Shown: piece by piece, positions 51,379 through 60,501 of the stretch
How the letters are laid out: each line of letters starts with the position of its first letter
How positions within the stretch are numbered: position 1 is the first letter of the stretch
Origin: Polycyclovorans sp002706265
GTDB lineage: Bacteria > Pseudomonadota > Gammaproteobacteria > Nevskiales > Nevskiaceae
Assembly (NCBI GenBank): GCA_963973915.1
Contig: CAXBBM010000015.1
Location: 1-64,000, forward strand
Reading direction: 5' to 3'
DNA length: 64,000 nt
Notes under the pieces: generated by a model
Told to the model about the DNA's origin: nothing
Database searches by the model: none
What the model saw: the letters and a program-made list of their open reading frames with translations, nothing else
Translations under genes and position numbers: made by a program

Positions 51379-51842
51379 ACGCGCAGGTGCAGACCTCGAT
51401 GTGTCCCGACTTTCCCCCCGGCCCCTGGCTGCTGACGCTGTTGGCCGGCGAACGCTATGCGCTGCCGGTGCCATGGCTGCGCGAGGTGTTGCGCGGCCAT
51501 CCGGCCGATCCGATTCCCGGCGGTCCCCCGGCCTTGCTGGGCGTGATGCACGTGCGCGGCGAAGTGCTGCCGGTGCTTGATCTGCGCCTGCCGCTGGCAC
51601 TGGCGCCGCATGATCCGGGCGAGGCCGGAACTCTGGTGATTGTCGATGTGCTGCATGAAAGCTTCGCGCTGCGGGTGGATGCGGTGGCCGACGTGATCAA
51701 GATCGCCCCCGATGCCATCGAGCCGCATCACATTGGCGTGCACCCGGCGGCGCTGTGCGGCTTTGCGAGAACGCCGCAGGGCCTGGTGCAGATGATTGAT
51801 CCTCGGGCGCTGCTGCCGGTCGCGGCGGGGGTCGCGGAATGA
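51375..51842 (+). CDS. cheW: Chemotaxis coupling protein CheW
   Basis: 155 residues, a single CheW-like domain (LLAGERYALPVPWLREVLRG, PPALLGVMHVRGEVLPVLDL, RVDAVADVIKI). It bridges receptors and CheA. The last gene of the chemotaxis operon: parC-like and cheR/cheB genes are not next to it. It converges on amtB with a 25-bp gap. Confidence 0.9.
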   Translation: MNAQVQTSMCPDFPPGPWLLTLLAGERYALPVPWLREVLRGHPADPIPGGPPALLGVMHVRGEVLPVLDLRLPLALAPHDPGEAGTLVIVDVLHESFALRVDAVADVIKIAPDAIEPHHIGVHPAALCGFARTPQGLVQMIDPRALLPVAAGVAE

Positions 51843-51867
51843 GCCGCCGCACCACCCGCCGCACGCC

Positions 51868-53160
51868 TTACAGGTCGTAGCCACGCTCGTTGTGCGACAC
51901 CTGATCGAGCCCCACCAGTTCTTCATCACTGCTCACGCGCAGGCCTCCGGCCAGCACGCGCACCAGCTTGAACAGGCCATAGGTGACCACGGCGGTATAC
52001 GCGCCGGTGGCGAGCACGCCAAGGGCCTGCACGCCCAGTTGTGAACCCATGCCCATGCCGGTGGCATAGCCCTGGCCGCTGAACACGCCCAGCGCGTCCG
52101 AGGCGAAGATGCCGGCGGCCACGGTGCCAAGAATGCCGCCCACGCCGTGCACCGGAAACACGTCGAGCGAGTCGTCGATTTTCAGCACGCGCTTGAGGAC
52201 GTTGGTGGCGGCAAAGCAGACCACGCCGGCCGTGAGACCGATGACGATCGCGCCGCCGGGACCGACGAAGCCGGAAGCCGGAGTGATGGTGCCCAGGCCC
52301 GCCACCATGCCCGTGACCGTGCCCAGTGCCGAGGGCTTGCCGTAACGCTTCCATTCCGCCACCGACCACGCCAGCGCTCCGGCCGCCGCCGAAATGTGGG
52401 TCACCAGCATGGCCATGGCCGCATTGCCGCCGGCACTCAGGGCCGAGCCGCCGTTGAAGCCGAACCAGCCCACCCAGAGCATCGCTGCACCGGTGACGGT
52501 CATGGTCATGTTGTGCGGCAGCATCGGCGTGGTCTGAAAGCCGCGACGCGGCCCCAGCACCATGGCGGCGACCAGCGCCGCCACGCCGGCCGTCACGTGC
52601 ACCACCGTGCCGCCGGCAAAGTCGAGCAGGCCCAGCTTGAACAGCCAGCCTTCACTCGCCCACACCCAGTGGGTGACCGGGATGTAGACGGCCAGCAGCC
52701 ACAGGGCCGAGAACCACAGCATCGCCGAGAACTTGATGCGCTCGGCAAAGCCGCCGACCACCAGCGCCGGCGTGATGATGGCGAAGGTCATCTGGAACAT
52801 GGCAAACAGCGATTCGGGAATGGTGCCGCTGAGCGTGTCTTCGCCGATGCCGGACAGCATGGCCCGCGACAGATCGCCGATGAACCCGTTGCCGCCGCTG
52901 AAGGCGAGGCTGTAGCCGACCGTGACCCAGATCATTGTCGCCAGGCAACAGATCACGAAGCACTGCATCAGCACCGACAGCACGTTCTTGGTGCGCACCA
53001 GGCCGCCGTAGAACAGCGCAAGGCCGGGCAGGGTCATGAACAGCACCAGCGCGGTGGCGGCCATGATCCACGCGGTGTCGCCGGTGTCGGGCTGCGCGTC
53101 CTGCGACCACGCCAGGGTGGGCAGGGCCATCAGGCCCGCCAAGAGGATGAGTCTGCGCAT
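51868..53160 (-). CDS. amtB: Ammonium transporter AmtB
   Basis: 430 residues from the ATG at 53160, giving a cleavable signal (MRRLILLAGLMALPTLAWS) before the eleven membrane helices. Typical segments: MTLPGLALFYGGLVRTKNVL, FAGGTVVHVTAGVAALVAAM with the first pore histidine, and FPVHGVGGILGTVAAGIFA with the second. It conducts ammonium across the inner membrane. glnK, its usual partner, is not adjacent: pilR lies upstream on the same strand. The 184-bp gap upstream is GC-rich, with several hairpin-like repeats and no promoter I can support. Confidence 0.95.
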   Translation of the reverse strand: MRRLILLAGLMALPTLAWSQDAQPDTGDTAWIMAATALVLFMTLPGLALFYGGLVRTKNVLSVLMQCFVICCLATMIWVTVGYSLAFSGGNGFIGDLSRAMLSGIGEDTLSGTIPESLFAMFQMTFAIITPALVVGGFAERIKFSAMLWFSALWLLAVYIPVTHWVWASEGWLFKLGLLDFAGGTVVHVTAGVAALVAAMVLGPRRGFQTTPMLPHNMTMTVTGAAMLWVGWFGFNGGSALSAGGNAAMAMLVTHISAAAGALAWSVAEWKRYGKPSALGTVTGMVAGLGTITPASGFVGPGGAIVIGLTAGVVCFAATNVLKRVLKIDDSLDVFPVHGVGGILGTVAAGIFASDALGVFSGQGYATGMGMGSQLGVQALGVLATGAYTAVVTYGLFKLVRVLAGGLRVSSDEELVGLDQVSHNERGYDL

Positions 53161-53344
53161 GGCCTGTCTCCGGATGGCCTTATGGGTATGGGCCGATTGC
53201 CATCGACCGGCAGGCATGGTCGCCGCAAATCGCCGGAAAGAAAAGAGGCGCGCGGGGCCGGTCGGCAGCCCAGGCCGGGCGGGCTGGTACCGCGCCCGGC
53301 ACCGGGCCGGTCACGCACCGCTGAAAGGCGCACAGCAGCCCGCG

Positions 53345-54724
53345 TCAAGCGTCGATATTGAGCTTCTTGATGCGATACCGCAGGGCACGAAAACTCATGC
53401 CCAGCAGTGCGGCGGCGCGGGTCTTGTTGAAGCGGGCGCGCTGCAGGGCGTCGAGGATGGCGCGCCGCTCGATGGCCTCGACCTGATCGTCCAGCGACGC
53501 CTCCCCGGCCGGCGCGGTGGCTGCCGCCGCCGGTTCATCGACAGGGGGGGCGTCTGCCGGGGCGCGCGGGTGCCGCAGTTGCAGGTCGTGGGTGTCGATC
53601 GCGCCGCCGTCGCTGAGGGTCAGCGCACGTTCCAGAATGTTCTCCAGTTCGCGCACGTTGCCGGGAAAGCGGTAGGCGGCCAGTGCCGCCAGCGCCTCGG
53701 GGGTGACCGGCGGCGGGCTGACCAGGCCGTGGCGAGCGGCCAGCTGTGTCAGGCAGTGGGTCACCAGCGCCGGGATGTCTTCCGGGTGCTCGCGCAGCGC
53801 GGGCGTATGCACTTCAATCACATTGAGGCGGTAGTACAGGTCCTGGCGAAACTGGCCGCGCTGCACCGCCTCGTCCAGCTTCTGGTGGGTGGCCGAGATG
53901 ATGCGCACGTTCACCGGCAGTTCCAGCTCGGCGCCCACCGGACGCACCTGGCGTTCCTGAAGCGCCCGCAGCAGTTTGACCTGCATCGACAGGGGCAGAT
54001 CGGCGACCTCGTCAAGAAACAGGGTGCCGCCCTCGGCGGCCTGGAAAAAGCCGGCCTTGTCGCGCACCGCGCCCGTGAAGGCGCCCTTGAGGTGGCCGAA
54101 GAACTCGCTCTCCATCAGGTCGGGCGGAATGGCGCCGCAGTTGACCGGGACGAACGGGGCTTCGGCCCGCGCGCTGCTCAGGTGAATCTGGCGCGCCACC
54201 AGTTCCTTGCCGGTGCCGGACTCGCCGCCGATGTGGACCGGGGCCTGGGAGCGCCCCAGCCGCTGCACCAGGGCGCGCAGCGCCACCATGCTGGGGTGGG
54301 TGCCCAGCAGCAGCGCGGCGCCGGGGTCTGGCGCGGCGTTCTGCGGGCACAGCGCCAGCGCGCTGTGCACCAGCTTGCGCAGCACCGCCAGATCCAGCGG
54401 TTTGCTGACAAAGTCGAAGGCGCCGGCCTTGAGGCTTTCCACCGCCAGCTCGGTGTTGCCGTGGGCGGTGATGACCGCGACCGGCAGGTCGGGATGCTGC
54501 GCATGCAGATGGTGCACCAGGTCGAGCCCGCTGCCGTCCGGCAGGCGCATGTCGGTGATGCAGAAATCGAACGTCTGTTCGGCCAGCCGTGCCCGCGCAT
54601 CGCTCAGGCTGTTGGCGGCCTGGGTTTGCAGGCCCATGCGGGCCAGGGTGATTTCCAGCAGTTCGCACAGATCGACTTCGTCGTCGACGATCAGCACACG
54701 GCGGGCGGGCATCGAGGCGGGCAT
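53345..54724 (-). CDS. pilR: Sigma-54-dependent response regulator PilR
   Basis: 459 residues from the ATG at 54724; a longer upstream frame lies inside pilS. Receiver domain at about residues 1-125 (RVLIVDDEVDLCELLEITLA, phospho-Asp in ITDMRLPDGSG), AAA+ domain at about 150-385 with Walker A GESGTGKELVAR and the sigma-54 contact loop GAFTGA, and a Fis-type DNA-binding helix-turn-helix at the end (NKTRAAALLGMSFRALRYRI). It activates pilin transcription with PilS. PilR rather than NtrC is called from the pilS neighbour. Confidence 0.9.
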   Translation of the reverse strand: MPASMPARRVLIVDDEVDLCELLEITLARMGLQTQAANSLSDARARLAEQTFDFCITDMRLPDGSGLDLVHHLHAQHPDLPVAVITAHGNTELAVESLKAGAFDFVSKPLDLAVLRKLVHSALALCPQNAAPDPGAALLLGTHPSMVALRALVQRLGRSQAPVHIGGESGTGKELVARQIHLSSARAEAPFVPVNCGAIPPDLMESEFFGHLKGAFTGAVRDKAGFFQAAEGGTLFLDEVADLPLSMQVKLLRALQERQVRPVGAELELPVNVRIISATHQKLDEAVQRGQFRQDLYYRLNVIEVHTPALREHPEDIPALVTHCLTQLAARHGLVSPPPVTPEALAALAAYRFPGNVRELENILERALTLSDGGAIDTHDLQLRHPRAPADAPPVDEPAAAATAPAGEASLDDQVEAIERRAILDALQRARFNKTRAAALLGMSFRALRYRIKKLNIDA

Positions 54725-54735
54725 GGGGCGACAGC

Positions 54736-56313
54736 TTACGTCGGTGCGCTGGCGAATCGGATGCGAAAGCGCGTGCCGCGCGGCTGTTCGAGATAACGCA
54801 GTTGTGCCTGGTTGAGCTCGCACAGCTCGCGGGACAGGTACAGGCCCAGCCCGATGCCGCGCGGCGAGGTGGAGACGAAGGGCTCGAAAATGCGTTCGCG
54901 CATGGCCGGGTCGATGCCGGGCCCGGCGTCGCAAATGTCCAGCCAGGTGACACCACGGCTGTCGCGCCCGCTGAGCACGTCAACCCGTCGACCGGGCGCG
55001 TGCTCGGCGGCGTTCTCCCAGAGGTTGTGCAGCACCTGCTGCAGGTGCGCCGGGTCGCAGCGCACCTGCCGCGCGGTGCTGGCCTTGTGGTGGTGAATGA
55101 CCTGCGCGGCGGTCAGGGGCTGCTCGCGGTAGGCGCCCAGGGCCTGCTCCACGCAGCGGTCGAGGTCGATGACCGGAATGGGGTGGTCGTGCGGGCGGGC
55201 AAGGTCGAGCACGTCGCGAATGATGCGATCGATGCGCGTGCCGTGGCGCTGAATCATGTCCAGCAGTTTGTGCTGCCCGGCATCGAGCCGCTCGTCTTCG
55301 GCCAGCAGTTGCCCGGCCTGGGTGATGGCCGACAGGGGATTGCGGATTTCGTGCGCAATGCTGGCGCTGAGCCGTCCCAGCGCCGCGAGCTTGAGTTGCC
55401 GCGCCTGCTCCTGCAATTGCCAGGCGTCGTCGAGCAGGATCAGCGTCGCGCCGCGGGCATCGGCGCCCAGGGGTGAAAACCGGGGCACCAGTTCGCCGTC
55501 ACGGCCTGGCATGCGGATCGGTCCCTGTGCCAGCACGCTGCCACTGCGCCAGGTTTGCCAGGCCTGCTCCAGGGCCGGCGCAATGCTGTGCAATGAGACC
55601 GGCCCGGCCGCTGCAGCCCCCAGAAAGTGGCGTGCCGCCTCGTTGGTGAGCCGCAGGGTTCCCTCGCCATCGACCACCACGACGCCGGTCTGCATGGTGC
55701 CGATGATGCTTTCGTTGAGTTGCGACAGGTCGGCCAGCGCGGTGCCTGCCTGCGCGGCCTTGGCCTCGCTGCGCCGCGCGCGCGCCGCCACGGTCGACGC
55801 CGCTGCCGTACTGGCAAACAGCATCAGGCCCAGCACCCCGGTGCTGGTGATGTCGGGTGTCGACAGCGGCCGGCCGAGATGGCGCAGAAATTCCTCGCCG
55901 AACATCATCAGCGTGCCCATCGATGCACAGACCAGCGCCATGCGCGTGCCCAGCAGCAGGGCCGCGACAATCATCGGGGTGATCAGCAAGATGCCCAGGC
56001 CGCTCTGGATGCCGCCGGTGGCGTAGACCAGCGCGGCCACGCCAAGGGCGTCCACCGCAAACTGCACGCCCATCTGCAGGGGGCTGCGCGGCCGGCGGTA
56101 GAGCACCGGGGCCAGCATCAGCAGCGCGGCAACGGCATAGGCGCGGCTGATCTGGCGGAACAGGCCGGCGTCGACCTGCTCGAACACCTGCAGGCTGATG
56201 CCCGACTCCAGCGCGCCCAGCAGCGCGCCAATCAACACCAGCCGGTAGAGGGTCAGCGCCCGCAGGGCGCGCCAGTCCTCGATGCCGCCACTGCGCAAAC
56301 TCACTGGTGGCAT
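54736..56313 (-). CDS. pilS: Sensor histidine kinase PilS
   Basis: 525 residues from the ATG at 56313. Up to six N-terminal membrane helices (about residues 15-185), a PAS-like domain (about 205-320), a HisKA helix with phospho-His in ASIAHEIRNPLSAI and an ATPase domain with N box LHNLWENAAEHA and G box CDAGPGIDPAMRERIFEPFV. It is the type IV pilus sensor that pairs with PilR 11 bp downstream. The start overlaps the zinc-ribbon gene by 13 bases. Confidence 0.9.
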   Translation of the reverse strand: MPPVSLRSGGIEDWRALRALTLYRLVLIGALLGALESGISLQVFEQVDAGLFRQISRAYAVAALLMLAPVLYRRPRSPLQMGVQFAVDALGVAALVYATGGIQSGLGILLITPMIVAALLLGTRMALVCASMGTLMMFGEEFLRHLGRPLSTPDITSTGVLGLMLFASTAAASTVAARARRSEAKAAQAGTALADLSQLNESIIGTMQTGVVVVDGEGTLRLTNEAARHFLGAAAAGPVSLHSIAPALEQAWQTWRSGSVLAQGPIRMPGRDGELVPRFSPLGADARGATLILLDDAWQLQEQARQLKLAALGRLSASIAHEIRNPLSAITQAGQLLAEDERLDAGQHKLLDMIQRHGTRIDRIIRDVLDLARPHDHPIPVIDLDRCVEQALGAYREQPLTAAQVIHHHKASTARQVRCDPAHLQQVLHNLWENAAEHAPGRRVDVLSGRDSRGVTWLDICDAGPGIDPAMRERIFEPFVSTSPRGIGLGLYLSRELCELNQAQLRYLEQPRGTRFRIRFASAPT

Positions 56314-56510
56314 TGGGGGCAGGTGCCACCGTTGTCCAGGCTTGCCTTGGGCACGTGCACGCCGCAGTGCGGGCACTGGGTGACCTGCTCGAACGGCTCG
56401 GGGCCATCTGCATCGGCCTCGGGCCCCGGCCCGCGAAGCTGGCGCAGGCCGATGCGCACCAGTTGGGCAATGATCAGCAGGGCGGCAATGATGAGAATCA
56501 GGCGGAACAT
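56301..56510 (-). CDS. Small zinc-ribbon membrane protein (PP0621 family)
   Basis: 69 residues. An N-terminal membrane helix (MFRLILIIAALLIIAQLVRI) and a short C-terminal zinc ribbon with two CxxC pairs (TQCPHCGVHVP and GTCPQCHQ). The PP0621 family is known for this architecture and its position just before pilS. It overlaps pilS by 13 bases, so the two are co-translated. Function unknown; a role in pilus sensing is plausible from context. Confidence 0.85.
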   Translation of the reverse strand: MFRLILIIAALLIIAQLVRIGLRQLRGPGPEADADGPEPFEQVTQCPHCGVHVPKASLDNGGTCPQCHQ

Positions 56511-56670
56511 CGTTGGTTTTCCAGTGAGGGCGTGGCGGTGGGTCGCAGGGCGATTCCAGGTGCGCCGGTCGCGCGTGGGGGCGGGCAGGCTGAGCCACGT
56601 CGCAGCGTGCAGCAATTCAGCGATGCACCGAATTGTTGCGCCGCGTGCCCCGGGCCGAACCGCCCTGTTG

Positions 56671-56686
56671 TGGCACCCTTGGGGCA
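56671..56686 (+). promoter_or_regulatory. Possible sigma-54-like promoter before sucC
   Basis: TGGCACCCTTGGGGCA has the -24 TGGCAC and exact GG-N10-GC spacing, but the -12 half reads GGGC instead of TTGC. In GC-rich DNA this could be chance. It would predict a start near 56697, 33 bases before the sucC ATG. Confidence 0.3.
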
Positions 56687-56729
56687 GTTCGTCCAGAATG
56701 CGCGCACATTTCCGCACCCGGGACCCCAA

Positions 56730-57899
<1,170 letters not shown>

Positions 57900-57904
57900 A
57901 GCAC

Positions 57905-58771
57905 ATGTCGATTCTCGTCAACAAAGACACCAAGGTGATTTGCCAGGGCTTCACCGGCAAGCAGGGCACGTTCCATTCCGAGCAGGCGATTGCCTACGGC
58001 ACCCAGCTGGTCGGCGGCGTGTCGCCGGGCAAGGGCGGCGGCAAGCATCTGGACCGCCCGGTGTTCAACACCGCGCATGACGCCGTCGCCGCCACCGGCG
58101 CCGAAGCCTCGATGATCTACGTGCCGGCGGCCGGTGCCGCCGACGCGATTCTTGAAGCGGCGGACGCCGGCATCAAGGTGATCGTGTGCATCACCGAAGG
58201 CATTCCGGTCAACGACATGGTGCGCGTCAAGGCCGCCCTGGCCGGCGTGGACTGCGTGCTGATCGGACCGAATTGCCCCGGCATCATCACGCCGGGTGAA
58301 TGCAAGATTGGCATCATGCCGGGCCACATCCACAAGCCGGGCCGCATCGGCATCGTGTCGCGCAGCGGCACGCTGACCTACGAAACCGTCTACCAGACCA
58401 CGCAGAACGGCCTCGGCCAGAGCACCTGCGTCGGGATCGGCGGTGACCCGGTGCGCGGCATGGGCTTCATCGACACCATTGCGCTGTTCGAGGCCGACCC
58501 CGCCACCGAGGGCATCATCATGGTCGGCGAGATCGGCGGCAGCTCCGAAGAAGAAGCGGCGGCCTACATCAAGGCCAACGTGAAGAAGCCGGTGGTGGCC
58601 TACATTGCCGGTGTCACCGCGCCCCCGGGCAAGCGCATGGGCCACGCCGGCGCCATCATTGCCGGCGGCAAGGGCACCGCGGACGAGAAGTTCGCGGCGC
58701 TGGAAGCGGCAGGCGTCAAGACCGTGCGCTCGCCTGCGGACCTGGGCGCGGCGATGAAATCGCTGCTCTAA
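57905..58771 (+). CDS. sucD: Succinyl-CoA synthetase alpha subunit
   Basis: 288 residues, normal length. CoA-binding Rossmann domain (VICQGFTGKQGTFHSEQAIA, YGTQLVGGVSPGKGG) and ligase domain. The phosphorylated histidine is in AYIAGVTAPPGKRMGHAGAI. It carries the phospho-enzyme intermediate. Five bp after sucC. A 9-bp hairpin follows, marking the end of the operon. Confidence 0.97.
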   Translation: MSILVNKDTKVICQGFTGKQGTFHSEQAIAYGTQLVGGVSPGKGGGKHLDRPVFNTAHDAVAATGAEASMIYVPAAGAADAILEAADAGIKVIVCITEGIPVNDMVRVKAALAGVDCVLIGPNCPGIITPGECKIGIMPGHIHKPGRIGIVSRSGTLTYETVYQTTQNGLGQSTCVGIGGDPVRGMGFIDTIALFEADPATEGIIMVGEIGGSSEEEAAAYIKANVKKPVVAYIAGVTAPPGKRMGHAGAIIAGGKGTADEKFAALEAAGVKTVRSPADLGAAMKSLL

Positions 58772-58787
58772 TCAGCGGATGCAGGCA

Positions 58788-58820
58788 ATCAAAGGCTCGC
58801 AACGCGGGCCTTTGATGTTT
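58788..58820 (+). terminator. Terminator-like hairpin after sucD
   Basis: A 9-bp stem (ATCAAAGGC with GCCTTTGAT) around an 11-base loop, followed by GTTTCT. The T run is short, so it may be a weak terminator or attenuator ahead of nadE, 17 bp downstream. Confidence 0.6.
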
Positions 58821-58836
58821 CTGGAGCACGGACAAT

Positions 58837-60465
58837 ATGCAAGCCGAAACCCGCTGGGCGCTGGCACAACTCAACCTCTGGGTGGGGGATGTGGCCGGCA
58901 ATGTCGACAAGATCATCCAGGCCGCCGTCGAAGCGCGGGACCGCCACGGCGCCCGCCTGTTGCTGTGCCCGGAACTGGCGCTGCTGGGCTACCCGCCAGA
59001 TGACCTGTTGCTGCGCCGGGGCTTGCCGGGGCTGATCGCCGAAGGTCTGCAACGGCTGCAGGACAGCGTTACCGGCATCACCGTGGTGGTCGGCGGGCCG
59101 GAGTATCACGAGGGGCGCCTGTTCAACGCCGCCTGGGTGCTGCGCGACGGCCGGCGTGTGGCCGGCTACCGCAAGCAGCACCTGCCCAACTACGGCGTGT
59201 TTGATGAGCGCCGCCATTTCGCCTCGGGCGATCGGCCCTGCGTGTTCGAGCAGGATGGCATCCGCGTGGCGCTCACCATCTGCGAAGACATCTGGGTGCC
59301 GGACGCCTGCGCCCAGGCGCGCGACGCCGGTGCCGAGGTCATTCTGGCCCTCAATGCCTCGCCGTTTGAGCAGGGCAAGGCCCAGGACCGGCTCAAAGTG
59401 GCGCAGCAACGCGTGTCGGAAACCGGCCTGCCGCTGATCTACCTGAACGCCGTGGGCGGGCAGGACGAGGTGGTGTTCGACGGCAACGCGTTTGCCCTGT
59501 CGGCCGCCGGCCAGGTCACCGCCCAGGCGCGGCCATTCACCGAAGAAGTGGTGGCCCTGAGCGTGCGCCGCACCCTGCAGGGCGATGTCGAATGCAGCGG
59601 TGAGACGCACCCGGCGCCCGAGGCCGACGCGCTGCTCTACAGCGCGCTGGTGCAGGCAACGCGGGATTACGTGAACCGCAATGGTTTTCCGGGTGCGCTG
59701 CTGGGCATGTCGGGCGGCATCGATTCGGCTCTGGTCGCGGCTATTGCCACCGATGCCCTGGGCGCGTCGCGCGTCTGGGGGGTGTCGATGCCGTCGCGTT
59801 ACACGCTGGACATGTCGAACGATGATGCGCGGATCGAGGCCGAGGCCCTGGGAATCCGCTATGACCGCATTGCCATCGAGCCGGCCTTTGAAGCCTTCAA
59901 CGACCTGCTGGCGCCCTTTTTTGTCGACACCGTGCCGGACGTGACCGAGGAGAATCTCCAGTCACGCAGCCGGGGCGCCTTGCTCATGGCCTTGTCCAAC
60001 AAGTTCGGGCACGTGGTGCTGCCTACCGGCAACAAGAGCGAGATGGCCGTGGGCTACGCCACGCTCTACGGCGACATGTGTGGCGGCTTTGCCCCCTTGA
60101 AAGATGTTTACAAGCAGCAGGTGTACGCGCTGGCGCGCTACCGCAACACGCTGGGTCTGGTGATTCCCGAGCGGGTGCTCACGCGCGCGCCCAGTGCCGA
60201 ATTGCGGGCCGATCAGCGCGACGACGATTCCCTGCCGCCGTACGACGTGCTCGACGCAATACTGCAGCGCTACGTCGAGTCGCAGCGCTCCATCCCCGAT
60301 CTGCTGGCAGAGGGTTTTGATGAGGCCGACGTGCGCCGGGTGGTGAGCCTGGTGCGGCGTTCCGAATACAAACGTCGCCAGTCGGCCCCCGGCCCCAAGG
60401 TGACGCGCCGCGCCTTCGGTCGCGAGCGGCGGTATCCGATCACGGCCCTGTACGGCGACATCTGA
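58837..60465 (+). CDS. nadE: Glutamine-dependent NAD+ synthetase
   Basis: 542 residues. An N-terminal nitrilase-type glutaminase domain (about 1-265) with Glu in LLCPELALLGYPPDD, Lys in GYRKQHLPNYGVF and Cys in ALTICEDIWVP, and a C-terminal synthetase with the P-loop LLGMSGGIDSALVAAIATDA. It makes NAD+ from deamido-NAD+, ATP and glutamine. Separate from sucCD by a hairpin; converges on mnmC with a 36-bp gap. Confidence 0.96.
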   Translation: MQAETRWALAQLNLWVGDVAGNVDKIIQAAVEARDRHGARLLLCPELALLGYPPDDLLLRRGLPGLIAEGLQRLQDSVTGITVVVGGPEYHEGRLFNAAWVLRDGRRVAGYRKQHLPNYGVFDERRHFASGDRPCVFEQDGIRVALTICEDIWVPDACAQARDAGAEVILALNASPFEQGKAQDRLKVAQQRVSETGLPLIYLNAVGGQDEVVFDGNAFALSAAGQVTAQARPFTEEVVALSVRRTLQGDVECSGETHPAPEADALLYSALVQATRDYVNRNGFPGALLGMSGGIDSALVAAIATDALGASRVWGVSMPSRYTLDMSNDDARIEAEALGIRYDRIAIEPAFEAFNDLLAPFFVDTVPDVTEENLQSRSRGALLMALSNKFGHVVLPTGNKSEMAVGYATLYGDMCGGFAPLKDVYKQQVYALARYRNTLGLVIPERVLTRAPSAELRADQRDDDSLPPYDVLDAILQRYVESQRSIPDLLAEGFDEADVRRVVSLVRRSEYKRRQSAPGPKVTRRAFGRERRYPITALYGDI

Positions 60466-60501
60466 GACCGGGCGACAGACCGGGCACAGGCGGGCGAAGC
60501 C

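Noticed and set aside
52147..54796. Long forward open frames over amtB and pilR
   Set aside because: Antisense to two well-supported genes, with Gln/Gly/Arg-rich composition.
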